A stretch of 18,206 nucleotides of DNA, taken from NCBI GenBank assembly GCA_029937335.1, contig JAPYQD010000005.1, positions 1 through 18,206 of the forward strand. The letters are read 5' to 3'. The stretch's first letter is position 1. The number at the start of each line of letters is the position of its first letter. The DNA is from Gammaproteobacteria bacterium (GTDB lineage: Bacteria > Pseudomonadota > Gammaproteobacteria > PS1 > Pseudothioglobaceae). Made by a program: the position numbers and the translations under genes. The notes under the pieces are model-generated. The model was not told where the DNA came from. It was given only the letters and a program-made list of their open reading frames with translations, and did no database searches. This document shows, piece after piece, positions 1 to 7,467 of this stretch.

Positions 1-128
1 GAATTAGATGCACTATCTCAACAATAATCCTAAACTTAGAGTGTAGTGATATAATCACAAGCAGAGTGTATAAATACTTAGTTTCATACACTTTCTAATT
101 TGTATTATTTTTCATTCCAGGGTAAATT

Positions 129-410
129 ATGTGTGTAGGTATTCCAAGAAAAATCGTTGAAATAAGCAATCCAGAAACCAATTTAGCGATGATTGAGGTG
201 AATGGTAAAAAACATGAAATTAACATTGCCTTTCTTGTCGATGCAGATCATCCAGTAGAATCCTGTGTCGGCGAATGGGCATTGATTAACCTTGGCTTTG
301 CCATGAGTCGCATTGATGAAACCGAAGCCCATAAAACACTAGAATTACTACGTGAACTCGGAGAGGCTCAGATGCAGATGGATGCCATGTTACGCAACAA
401 TAAAGATTGA
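129..410 (+). CDS. hypC: HypC/HupF hydrogenase maturation chaperone
   Basis: This 93-residue protein begins MCVGIP, the family signature in which Cys2 (after Met removal) carries the Fe(CN)2CO unit with HypD and then docks on the hydrogenase large subunit. Length and the all-beta pattern up to about residue 60 (the EVNG and FLVD stretches) followed by a C-terminal helix fit the HypC/HupF family, which is usually 75-95 residues. AGGG lies 7 bases before the ATG. No other hyp gene is visible within the window, so hypA, B, D, E and F must lie elsewhere or just upstream. It faces the hydrogenase structural operon and is followed by other maturation genes on the same strand. Assignment to the family is firm; which hydrogenase it serves is inferred from position. 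Confidence 0.93.
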   Translation: MCVGIPRKIVEISNPETNLAMIEVNGKKHEINIAFLVDADHPVESCVGEWALINLGFAMSRIDETEAHKTLELLRELGEAQMQMDAMLRNNKD

Positions 411-530
411 AAAATTTCAATCATATATCTAAAAAATCATAATTAAAACATTAAATTAATCTTTATAGTTGATCCATCACACTATTTCTTCTTAAGAAGT
501 TTAGATTGCCTTTTTACGCCACACTACAAT

Positions 531-563
531 CAAATTCACATCAACACAAATGATGTGAATTTG
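531..563. repeat. Perfect 13-bp inverted repeat upstream of the CooC-type gene
   Basis: Arms 531-543 (CAAATTCACATCA) and 551-563 are exact reverse complements separated by 7 bases. No T-run follows on either strand, so it does not look like a standard intrinsic terminator. It lies 65 bases before the next start codon, where an operator or an mRNA 5' stem-loop would be expected. A 12-bp palindrome (CTTCTTAAGAAG, 488-499) lies just upstream. The remaining 411-627 sequence is AT-rich with no gene seen. Confidence 0.7.
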
Positions 564-627
564 CTAGACACGTAATTAAAACTAGAGTAGTATTAATTCA
601 TAATCTAATCAATTAAACAGGGGATAA

Positions 628-1497
628 ATGAAAATTGCAACAGTAGGTAAAGGTGGCTCAGGTAAGACCACTATCGCAGGTACTCTAGCTAGATTGTTGG
701 CTGGTGATGGTCATAAAGTTTTAGCCATTGATGGCGATCCTAATCCAAATCTCGCTCTAACCTTAGGTATGGCACGGGATGATGCAGACAATATCAATTA
801 CATACCGCCAAGCATCATGGAGATGAAGAAAGATGCTGATGGTAATCTTAAATTAAAGATGACATGTACGGAGGAAGAATTAATCAAGAATTATTCGGCC
901 TCTGCACCTGAAAATATTGACCTTATCGTTATGGGTAAGCCTGCTGATGGTAGCGCCGGTAGTGGTTGCATGTGTGCCTCACATCGTGCCGTACGTGGCG
1001 TTATTACTGAGATGAGCGCCTACGGTGAATTCACCGTAACTGATATGGAAGCTGGCCTTGAACACCTTAAGCGAGGTACAGCGGCAAATGTTGATACTAT
1101 GCTAGTCGTTGTTGAGCCCTACTATAGATCACTTGAAGCAGGTGCGCGCACAGCCTCACTATCAGCAGAACTAGAAATTCCTAATATTTTTGTTGTTGCC
1201 AACAAGGTTAAAACCGAAGCAGATAGAGTTGCAATCGATCAATTTTGCGAACAACATGAATTATCAATCATTGGTTATGTGCCTCTAGAGGAGCAATTCA
1301 TAGAGGCTGAACGCCAGGCTCAAGCGCCTATTGACTTTGATCCAAAATGTGCTGGAACTAAAGCAATTTATGAAATCGCTTTGAAATTGGCAGAATTGGA
1401 TATAGAAAAAAGGTCACTACAGCCACTTCCAGACAAGGCAAATGCATACGCTAGAGGTTTTTCCGATGCTAAAAAAGAGGCGTGTACAAAAAAATAA
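628..1497 (+). CDS. CooC-type nickel-insertion P-loop ATPase
   Basis: A SIMIBI-class (MinD/ParA-like) ATPase of 289 residues. It shows a deviant Walker A motif (GKGGSGKTT, residues 7-15, with the signature Lys8), a switch motif DGDPN around residues 35-39 and a CxC pair at Cys114/Cys116. That pair is the feature which in CooC of carbon monoxide dehydrogenase binds a metal ion across the dimer interface and supports nickel delivery. A conserved DMEAGLEH stretch lies at 139-146. GGGGAT precedes the ATG at good spacing. No CO dehydrogenase is visible, so its likely client is the [NiFe]-hydrogenase encoded opposite; CooC-like genes are, from memory, common companions of group 1h-type hydrogenases. 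The last 25 residues are a charged extension beyond the usual fold. Family is well supported, client is inferred. Confidence 0.87.
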   Translation: MKIATVGKGGSGKTTIAGTLARLLAGDGHKVLAIDGDPNPNLALTLGMARDDADNINYIPPSIMEMKKDADGNLKLKMTCTEEELIKNYSASAPENIDLIVMGKPADGSAGSGCMCASHRAVRGVITEMSAYGEFTVTDMEAGLEHLKRGTAANVDTMLVVVEPYYRSLEAGARTASLSAELEIPNIFVVANKVKTEADRVAIDQFCEQHELSIIGYVPLEEQFIEAERQAQAPIDFDPKCAGTKAIYEIALKLAELDIEKRSLQPLPDKANAYARGFSDAKKEACTKK

Positions 1498-1591
1498 TTA
1501 TAACTATTTGATACTCACAACTCTCATTGTAGTTTGAGTTGTGTGCATGTTGTCAATACAATAATTAATTAAACCCATCTAGAGTTTATTA

Positions 1592-2176
1592 ATGGATTTA
1601 GCTTCTGAAAACATCAATATTAGCATTATAGACAATGGCAAAGTCGTATCGATCAGTTTCAATGACGTACTAAAATATCATACTGGCAATGCATGGTTTG
1701 GTTTGTCTATAGCTTTTCGTGCATTGGAGCTAGCAGAAAATACATTTAAAAAGGCTGATTTGATTTGGAACCGAGATCAATTAACCATTGTATCTGCACA
1801 TCCTGGTCCTGGTGTTAAAGATGTGATTGAATACATAACTCATTGCATTAGCAACCAAAAATTTAGCTTAACAGAAGAATGCACGGACACTAATTCTTGC
1901 AATAGCAATATGCGATTTGCCTGGTGGGTGAGCAATAATACTCACACCGCTTTTATTAGTTTGCGACAAAATTTTATTCCTGAGCTGTTTAATGAGTTAC
2001 TAGATCGATTAGGCACCACCAATGAGCAAGGCGATGATCAACAGAATTTTTCCCGTCTAAAACAAGATCTGGCTAATAAGATCCTACAACAACCATTGCT
2101 GGATAATTTCCATTGTGATTTTTATCGTGGCACTATAAAACCTGAACAAATACTCACAGACAATCTAGACTCATGA
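1592..2176 (+). CDS. FmdE-like hydrogenase-associated protein
   Basis: A 194-residue soluble protein without signal peptide or membrane span. Residues 22-45 (DVLKYHTGNAWFGLSIAFRA) resemble the FmdE-family opening, usually with a His followed by a PG-rich turn and an alanine-rich helix. Residues 68-85 (SAHPGPGVKDVIEYIT) match the second conserved block, where the canonical metal-site Cys is replaced by a GPG turn. FmdE proteins are named after a formylmethanofuran dehydrogenase subunit but most homologues are metal-binding proteins of unknown role. It lies 94 bases after the CooC-type gene and is probably cotranscribed, so a part in hydrogenase maturation or metal handling is plausible. No obvious Shine-Dalgarno sequence is seen before the ATG (TCTAGAG is nearest). 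The middle and C-terminal parts are not recognised. Confidence 0.6.
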   Translation: MDLASENINISIIDNGKVVSISFNDVLKYHTGNAWFGLSIAFRALELAENTFKKADLIWNRDQLTIVSAHPGPGVKDVIEYITHCISNQKFSLTEECTDTNSCNSNMRFAWWVSNNTHTAFISLRQNFIPELFNELLDRLGTTNEQGDDQQNFSRLKQDLANKILQQPLLDNFHCDFYRGTIKPEQILTDNLDS

Positions 2177-2341
2177 GAAAAGAACACCTAATCAAGATTG
2201 ATAATTATGTTTGCAGTTACGACACGAAATAAATTACGCAGTCCATTGTATGCACCGCATATGATTAGAGCCTGGTTATGAGTGCATAAACAATTATATG
2301 AGACTCAGGGAATGCTCAGATATTCCACTAGGAAATAATAA
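2177..2341. other. Convergent intergenic region
   Basis: 165 bases between the facing FmdE-like and short Sel1 genes. Only weak dyads are seen (TATGCAC/GTGCATA at 2249-2255 and 2282-2288; GGAAT/ATTCC at 2309-2326); neither has a T-run, so no clear terminator can be named. Confidence 0.4.
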
Positions 2342-2629
2342 TCAAGACTGAGGTGGAACTGGAACGTTATCCTCTGACTCTCTGTCAATAACATCTACAA
2401 TCAATTTAGCATGTTCATGATTCTGATCTGCTGATTTTCGTAGCCAGCCCATTGCCTCGGTATCGTTTTGTGGTACGCCGATACCATTTTTAAACATGAC
2501 CCCCAAGCTGAACTGCGCTTCGGCATCCCCTTGATTGGCAAGAACTGCCCATATTTCTGCCGCTTGCTTATAATTTCGTTGCTCATATGCGCTCAATCCA
2601 TCTGCTAATGTTTTTGTATAATTGTTCAT
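2342..2629 (-). CDS. Short Sel1-repeat protein at the end of the hydrogenase operon
   Basis: This 95-residue protein has about two helical-pair repeats. One clear Sel1 unit covers roughly residues 34-70 (GDAEAQFSLGVMFKNGIGV, then the EAMGWLRKSADQ helix), preceded by a degenerate TPR-like helix pair. No signal peptide or membrane segment is evident, so it should be cytoplasmic. TAAGGACC precedes its ATG at suitable spacing. It lies 133 bases downstream of the maturation protease on the same strand and ends the minus-strand hydrogenase cluster. Sel1 repeats mediate protein-protein contacts; a scaffold for the hydrogenase or its maturases is possible but only positional evidence supports it. Confidence 0.8.
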   Translation of the reverse strand: MNNYTKTLADGLSAYEQRNYKQAAEIWAVLANQGDAEAQFSLGVMFKNGIGVPQNDTEAMGWLRKSADQNHEHAKLIVDVIDRESEDNVPVPPQS

Positions 2630-2762
2630 AATTAGGTCCTTATAATTCTAGCGTGTGTTGACAACTTAAAACATCTATAGGTTTCATGATCACAAGGAGA
2701 AACCTGTTTGTCGCCAACAATTAAATACAGTGATTGCACTTACTTAATACTCATATCGATAA

Positions 2763-3281
2763 TTACAGGTAAGCTTCAGACTTTAAATGCCTGCTGATCC
2801 AGTCTATTGTCATTTTTTCTGCTTTCGGGATGGCATCTGTAACAACTTTACTTAAGCCAAGCGTCATGTCATCTATTTCTTCGGGCTCGCAACCGACAAT
2901 ATTGACTACTTTTGGCAACTGACCTACACGTGATAGAAAATTCAATGCACGCATAGGGGTTGCGTAATGGGTATCAGCAAAATAATCACGAAGCTCATGA
3001 GGCTTGAGCCCTGATAGATCTGGCAGTATTGGTTCTAATAAATACAATTGTCCAGGCTCACCACCATTTTGATAAGCATCAAGAATTAATAAGGCGTCAT
3101 AGCCATACATAAGCTCTTGAATTAAACTCATTCCACCGATGCCGGTTTCCATTAACTTTATATTGTCTGGAATATCAGTTCTTAACATCAGACGGTTTGC
3201 CAGCTCCACTCCGAAACCATCATCACCTTGCAATACGTTACCCACACCAACAACGAGCAATCTATAGTCCTGATCACTCAT
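2763..3281 (-). CDS. Hydrogenase maturation endoprotease (peptidase M52)
   Basis: A 172-residue member of the HybD/HupD/HycI family, which cleaves the C-terminal tail of the large subunit after nickel has been inserted. The opening GVGNVLQGDDGFGVE (residues 12-26) supplies an acidic metal ligand (Asp20/Asp21 region, equivalent to Glu16 of HybD), LLILDA gives Asp68 (equivalent to Asp62), and His105 in DTHYATPMRALN fits the third ligand. The VGCEPEEID block near 129-137 is the usual family C-terminal motif. It starts 9 bases after the Rieske-like gene stops, so the two are translationally linked. Its substrate is almost certainly the large subunit at 5273-7150, which still carries a 22-residue tail after its last nickel-binding motif. 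Confidence 0.92.
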   Translation of the reverse strand: MSDQDYRLLVVGVGNVLQGDDGFGVELANRLMLRTDIPDNIKLMETGIGGMSLIQELMYGYDALLILDAYQNGGEPGQLYLLEPILPDLSGLKPHELRDYFADTHYATPMRALNFLSRVGQLPKVVNIVGCEPEEIDDMTLGLSKVVTDAIPKAEKMTIDWISRHLKSEAYL

Positions 3282-3290
3282 ATTTACCAG

Positions 3291-4022
3291 TTAAAAGACT
3301 GGAAGATTTGGAACAAAATCCATATCTATACCGATCATAATACGTTTTTCATCCGCCTCTACCGGGTAGCAATCAATACTATCTCCGCGAGCGGCGATAC
3401 GGGTACCTTGTCGTATATCGTAATGACAACCCTGATGGTTGTGGCAGGTTAATGTGTATTTATTAAGAGTCGCCGTCTCAAGCGAGGAGCCATCTTGTGC
3501 GCAAGACGCAGAAACTGCAAAATATTCATCATCAGTAATGTGAACACGACACAGGATAATATGATGGCCATCGATATTAACAGAACGGATTGAATTCGGC
3601 TCTAACGTTGATTGCGCATCTGGTACAGGAACCCAGTGAGGAATTACAGACTTGACTGGAGCAGCACCTTTTGATCCGGTTATGACATCTAATGGAATTA
3701 CAGGGAATCCATTTTTATCATACTGTTGCTCTTGATGTTCCTCCAAAGCTGGTAGCAGATCATACAGCTCCATCAAAGTATGAATCGGTGGGTCGTTGAT
3801 CACTTGCTCAAGGACGCCTTCCTTAAATAAACTGACCAACCTCCCCAGAGACTCGCGATGAATAGCATCAATACCTGCCAGCAATGTAAAGACCTTATCC
3901 TTTACTTCGGAATCTGAAATTTGTTCTAATTCTTCAATTTGTGCATTAACTTGTTGAAGTAACTTCTCCCATCCAGAAGAGGTCATATAGCCAATACGCT
4001 CTTGCTCGTTATTAGCAGCCAT
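3291..4022 (-). CDS. Helical/Rieske-like accessory protein of the hydrogenase operon
   Basis: A 243-residue two-part protein. Residues 18-100 are helical and resemble the N-terminal domain of the NifU/Rieske-type proteins found with group 1h hydrogenases (pattern of a helix ending in ESLGRLVSLF, then INDPPIHTLMELYDLLP). Residues 130-243 resemble a Rieske [2Fe-2S] domain: Cys174 opens the first loop and C193-H194-N195-H196 gives the second CxxH motif, followed by YDIRQG, a common Rieske ending. The first motif reads CAQ instead of CxH, so one histidine ligand is Gln176; nearby His194, His200 or Cys199 could compensate. GGAG lies before the ATG. It probably passes electrons from the enzyme or helps cluster assembly. 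Family assignment is good, cluster content is uncertain because of the missing His. Confidence 0.78.
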   Translation of the reverse strand: MAANNEQERIGYMTSSGWEKLLQQVNAQIEELEQISDSEVKDKVFTLLAGIDAIHRESLGRLVSLFKEGVLEQVINDPPIHTLMELYDLLPALEEHQEQQYDKNGFPVIPLDVITGSKGAAPVKSVIPHWVPVPDAQSTLEPNSIRSVNIDGHHIILCRVHITDDEYFAVSASCAQDGSSLETATLNKYTLTCHNHQGCHYDIRQGTRIAARGDSIDCYPVEADEKRIMIGIDMDFVPNLPVF

Positions 4023-4135
4023 TTTTAATGAGCTCCAGGCCTAATAAATAGAACAGATATTACTGACACAGCAATACTCCTTTTAAATTACTCGAAAAAT
4101 AAAAGATCATTTATTTATTAGTAGGGACTATGAAC

Positions 4136-4519
4136 CTAAAGGGAACAACCATCTCCACATGCAGAGTGATCATCTCCATCACAACAGCCTGCAGCACATT
4201 CACCATGTGATGATTTCTGAAGGTCAGCAAAGCTGGCATTAAATAAACGACCACCCTCCTTCTTTCCACTAGCAGTAAATTTGTAGGATAAGGTCGAACC
4301 AAGTTCAATTGCCTCCAAAAAACCTTGCTCAGATAATTCTAAAAAGGCATCATCAATCGCTTCATTATTACACTTCAGAAATGTATTCATTGAAGGGGAG
4401 CTATAAACATCTCCAAAGCCTTCACCTTGATACCAATAACAAATTTCTAATACCTCTTCACGATTGACCAACCGATCAAGTTCATTAGTTTGTTGATTTC
4501 TATTTAAACTTGAACCCAT
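4136..4519 (-). CDS. Winged-helix-like hydrogenase accessory protein with Cys/His tail
   Basis: A 127-residue protein. Residues 18-95 read as a winged-helix fold: helix (NREEVLEICYWYQGEG), a second helical segment to about residue 67, then YKFTASGKKEGGRLF, a typical 'wing plus last helix' pattern. Residues 105-127 form a metal-binding-type tail with His105, Cys108, Cys112, Cys113, His118, Cys121 and Cys125. From memory, genes with this layout (a GREEGGRRF-like motif followed by HGEC and more cysteines) accompany group 1h hydrogenases; no function has been proven to my knowledge. AAGGAGT precedes the ATG at good spacing. A GTACAA-N3-TTGTAC palindrome lies 27 bases upstream. It may be a metal-sensing regulator or a nickel/iron-sulfur donor; the sequence alone does not decide. 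Confidence 0.75.
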   Translation of the reverse strand: MGSSLNRNQQTNELDRLVNREEVLEICYWYQGEGFGDVYSSPSMNTFLKCNNEAIDDAFLELSEQGFLEAIELGSTLSYKFTASGKKEGGRLFNASFADLQKSSHGECAAGCCDGDDHSACGDGCSL

Positions 4520-4546
4520 GAGAAACTCCTTTTATTTAGCTATTTC

Positions 4547-4561
4547 GTACAATCTTTGTAC
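4547..4561. promoter_or_regulatory. Short palindrome upstream of the winged-helix gene
   Basis: GTACAA (4547-4552), 3 bases, TTGTAC (4556-4561) is a perfect 15-base dyad in the 62-base gap between two operon genes, just upstream of the winged-helix gene. Dyads of this size are typical of dimeric DNA-binding proteins. No terminator T-run is associated with it. A role as an internal operator is speculative. Confidence 0.3.
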
Positions 4562-4581
4562 ATATTCAACTCAATTATATA

Positions 4582-5244
4582 TCATTTAATTGGATCAGAT
4601 ATGGTGCTTGTATCATCTATTTGGTAATGACACACATCTGTTAATTTATTAAGTTGCTCAATTCCCAAAGGCACAAGATCCATCGCTTGAGCACCACCTA
4701 CAACCGCTTGATTAATCTTTTCGAATAATTTATTAACTAATATTTCCATGTCATCAGTTAAAGGATTGTCGCCAATAATGCTTATTTCACCACGTTGTCG
4801 GTTAATCTCCATTTCAGACATAACCAAATCTCCCATTGCGGTATCAACTACCTGAGCTTCTATAGTTATAACTTCTTTAGGCCAAATTTCAAAATGCTCA
4901 CCAATAACGAGTAAATTATCCATACTAATAATTCCTGTCACCGCTTCAAACACTCGATCCTGAGTATCCATAATATCGATTTCACCACCAACCCAACGAC
5001 GGCATGTCACTGTGCCTGCGGGCAAACCACGATCAACCGCTGTGATTAGTAAAAAACGATCATAGTTGATTTTTTCAGCCTGGAATTCTTGAACGATCGC
5101 AATAGGCCCCCAGTTCATCTCTTTAATTTCCACATCGTCAGCCCAATCTGCCGCATCAATATGTTCTTTCAGAGTAGGACCAATAGGATACCCGCGAACG
5201 AACTGATAATAACCAACCAGCCCTATTCCAATCTTAGCCATCAT
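4582..5244 (-). CDS. M52-protease-like protein lacking the metal ligands
   Basis: A 220-residue protein whose first 90 residues follow the hydrogenase endoprotease fold: KIGIGLVGYYQFVRGYPIG (4-22) matches the protease loop at the first ligand, EIKEMNWGPIAIVQEF the next helix, and YDRFLLITAVDRGLPAGTV (61-79) the LLILDA..G.EPG strand. Both acidic nickel ligands of true M52 enzymes are gone (the first loop has no acidic residue, the second Asp is Ala69, although Asp71 is close). The remaining 130 residues are rich in ATG-Met and Glu/Ile and are not recognised. It directly follows the large subunit gene (28-base gap). Two ATGs stand in tandem (ATGATG) with no clear Shine-Dalgarno sequence. A non-catalytic chaperone for the large subunit is a reasonable inference. 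Confidence 0.62.
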   Translation of the reverse strand: MMAKIGIGLVGYYQFVRGYPIGPTLKEHIDAADWADDVEIKEMNWGPIAIVQEFQAEKINYDRFLLITAVDRGLPAGTVTCRRWVGGEIDIMDTQDRVFEAVTGIISMDNLLVIGEHFEIWPKEVITIEAQVVDTAMGDLVMSEMEINRQRGEISIIGDNPLTDDMEILVNKLFEKINQAVVGGAQAMDLVPLGIEQLNKLTDVCHYQIDDTSTISDPIK

Positions 5245-5272
5245 TTTTTAATCTAGCTTAATAACAACTATA

Positions 5273-7150
5273 TTAGGAGATTCCACATGCACAGGTAGTA
5301 ACTTCACGAGTAATCACTCTATCAGTACCCTCAATCATCACGTGTGTGGTACATGGCATACAAGGATCGAAACTACGTAAAGCACGCAATATATCAATAC
5401 CTTTAAAATCCTTCTCGTCGGTGAAATTAGTCTCAATGATTGGCGTATTCAGCACAGCCTGCTCATACGCGCCACTCTCTCCCCATGGGGTCTTTGGGCA
5501 TGCGTTAACAGTTGACGGGGTAGAGATCTGATAGTTTGCTAAAACGCCATTTTCAATCACACACCAATGCGCTAAATAACCACGGCCTGCACCCCAGAAA
5601 CCCACACCACGAAACTGACCTTTTTTAGGAATTTCAAATGGTGTAGCCACTTTAGTTTCGCCGCGTTTCACCATATCATTGGCACGTACCCAGTTTTCCA
5701 TAGTAACCATCATATTAAAGGCAACTGCATAGGCACGAGCTCGATTACGCTCAAAAGCATTCCAAATCTTTGGCACTTCCCATTCCAGCTTCATTTCTGG
5801 TAATTCATCAGCAGAAACGTTAAGTATTAAGCTATGTCCAGTTGATTTTATATAATCACTTTTAGGTAATTTTTGTGCAAGAGCAGAAATATAAACACGT
5901 GCATAAGCACCCGCTTCAAAAGTTTTTCGATCCCATGTTGGTGTGGTGGACCAACTATAACGTTCCTTCCAGTTTTGCACACCAGGCTTAGGAATTGTCG
6001 TTTTATTCCAAGGATGGTTAGGGCTTAATGGGTTGCCTAGAGGGTCTGTTTTAAAAGGATAATCCTCCCACTGCTCATAGTAAGAATGTTCGATAAACTC
6101 TTCTGTTCCTACATTGAGGTCGGTTAGTCTTGTAGTGACCAGCTTGCCATCAATAATAGCACCTGGAGTTGACCAGCGTTTCTCACCCCATTCGTTACAA
6201 TTCTCGTAGCTGGCGTCGTAATAATCTTCATGATCCCATTGACCAAAGTCAACAATATTGACTGGTAATTTGCCGACTTCCTTATACAAAGGGTTGGCTT
6301 CATACATAAAGTCGTACACGTCATCCCAAATCCCAACACACTTCTTCGAATAATCAAAATATACTTTCAATTTAAGATAGAACTCAATCATCGTAGTTGT
6401 GGTAACAGTAGTGGTTACGCCGCCTGGTATCACAGTTTCAGGGTGAGGATATTTACCACCTAATAACGTGTAAGCCTCACGCGCCACACGAGTCAACTCT
6501 AATGCTTCTAAATATAGCTTACCTGTCAATGGATTCAGGTCAGTCATAATTTCACCAATAGTCTCATAGCCATGCATATTAGAGTACTTGGTTTTGAAAT
6601 CTTTAGCCTTTTCCCAAATTTCTGGATTAGTCTCTCGAACTAGAATCTCAGAAAAATCTGGACCGGCAAGAATAAATAAATGCAATGGATTGTCATACAA
6701 ATACTCGCAACTTAGCATTAAATTACGGATAACAATGCCCAACGGTGGCGGTTTAATGCCTAACGCCATTTCAATTGATAATGCTGCTGCAGTCGCATGA
6801 ACACCACCACAAACACCACAGGCGCGTGAACTAATAAAAGCTGCATCTCGTGGATCTCTACCACGTAAAATGATTTCATAGCCACGAAATAGCGTCGCCA
6901 TAGAGGCTGTATCTACTACCTTACGGTCTTTTAAATTAACTGTACTGTGGAATGCTAGAGCGCCGGCAACACGTGTTACTGGATCAAAATCAATATCGTT
7001 CAGTTGTCCATTTTTACGTGCAATATCCTTTAGAAAAGCTTCACGCTCCTCAACAGTCTGGGTCTCATATGAATATGGGTTAGCGACTCCAGGTAATAAT
7101 GTTGCATTACCGTCTTCATCAAACTCGATTGGTAGATTTTCAAAACACAT
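5273..7150 (-). CDS. [NiFe]-hydrogenase large (catalytic) subunit, group 1h/1l-like
   Basis: The 625-residue nickel-iron subunit that splits H2. Two CxxC pairs bind the NiFe centre: Cys111/Cys114 in SRACGVCGGVH and Cys597/Cys600 in DPCMPCTTH (595-603). The motif FDPVTRVAGALAFH (55-68) replaces the RIEGH-type block of classical group 1 enzymes. It and the LFRGYE.ILRGRDPRDA stretch match, from memory, high-affinity actinobacterial-type hydrogenases (group 1h and relatives). After His603 a 22-residue tail remains, the expected target of the endoprotease encoded downstream. AAGGGGAAT precedes the ATG. It is separated from the small subunit gene by five small membrane-protein genes, whereas most hydrogenases keep the two subunits adjacent. 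The exact subgroup needs a phylogeny; hydrogenase identity is certain. Confidence 0.95.
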   Translation of the reverse strand: MCFENLPIEFDEDGNATLLPGVANPYSYETQTVEEREAFLKDIARKNGQLNDIDFDPVTRVAGALAFHSTVNLKDRKVVDTASMATLFRGYEIILRGRDPRDAAFISSRACGVCGGVHATAAALSIEMALGIKPPPLGIVIRNLMLSCEYLYDNPLHLFILAGPDFSEILVRETNPEIWEKAKDFKTKYSNMHGYETIGEIMTDLNPLTGKLYLEALELTRVAREAYTLLGGKYPHPETVIPGGVTTTVTTTTMIEFYLKLKVYFDYSKKCVGIWDDVYDFMYEANPLYKEVGKLPVNIVDFGQWDHEDYYDASYENCNEWGEKRWSTPGAIIDGKLVTTRLTDLNVGTEEFIEHSYYEQWEDYPFKTDPLGNPLSPNHPWNKTTIPKPGVQNWKERYSWSTTPTWDRKTFEAGAYARVYISALAQKLPKSDYIKSTGHSLILNVSADELPEMKLEWEVPKIWNAFERNRARAYAVAFNMMVTMENWVRANDMVKRGETKVATPFEIPKKGQFRGVGFWGAGRGYLAHWCVIENGVLANYQISTPSTVNACPKTPWGESGAYEQAVLNTPIIETNFTDEKDFKGIDILRALRSFDPCMPCTTHVMIEGTDRVITREVTTCACGIS

Positions 7151-7185
7151 ATTTTATTCCCCTTTATTTTTTTATTGCACCTGCT

Positions 7186-7467
7186 TTATTTATTAATTGT
7201 ACCCGTCGCAACACCCACAATGGCTGCTAGATTAGCGTTAACTTTGAGTAAGCCAGCCAATAATGCTGACAAACCGCCATTAATAGTATTCATATGACCC
7301 TCAAGTGGGTCGGTATTTTCTTTAATGGCAATCAGCCCGCCTGCGAGCTTGGAGAGATTGTTGTAGGCGCCAACTAAAGCGTAAATAATAGCGATCAAAT
7401 AACCAACTACGACCAAAACTACAGCTGTAGTTACAATCAATGAAATTACTAAAAGTAACTGTGTCAT
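7186..7467 (-). CDS. Small single-span membrane protein 5 of 5 (next to large subunit)
   Basis: A 93-residue protein with one N-terminal hydrophobic span (about residues 3-33) and an amphipathic tail. The tail carries AIKENTDPLEGHMNTINGGL, which shares an [IV]xxNTxxI/L pattern with its neighbours, and a closing LLKVNANLAAIVGVATGTI helix. Its ATG overlaps the stop of the preceding gene (TCATGACA), with GGGGGGAG upstream, so translation is coupled. Lysines fall after the span, which predicts the tail to be cytoplasmic. I recognise no named family. Position in the hydrogenase operon suggests a membrane anchor or stalk component. Confidence 0.8.
   Translation of the reverse strand: MTQLLLVISLIVTTAVVLVVVGYLIAIIYALVGAYNNLSKLAGGLIAIKENTDPLEGHMNTINGGLSALLAGLLKVNANLAAIVGVATGTINK

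Noticed and set aside
47..59. GTGAT-ATA-ATCAC dyad overlapping a TATAAT upstream of hypC
   Set aside because: No acceptable -35 box at 16-18 bases and arms are only 5 bases; not enough to call a promoter or operator.
2669..2709. Broken stem (AAACA...GGTTTC / GAAACC...TGTTT) as terminator before the short Sel1 gene
   Set aside because: Stem is interrupted, loop is 13 bases and the T-run is distant.
5346..6800. Plus- and minus-strand alternative frames inside the large-subunit gene
   Set aside because: Shadows of a well-conserved gene; no start signals or recognisable protein features.
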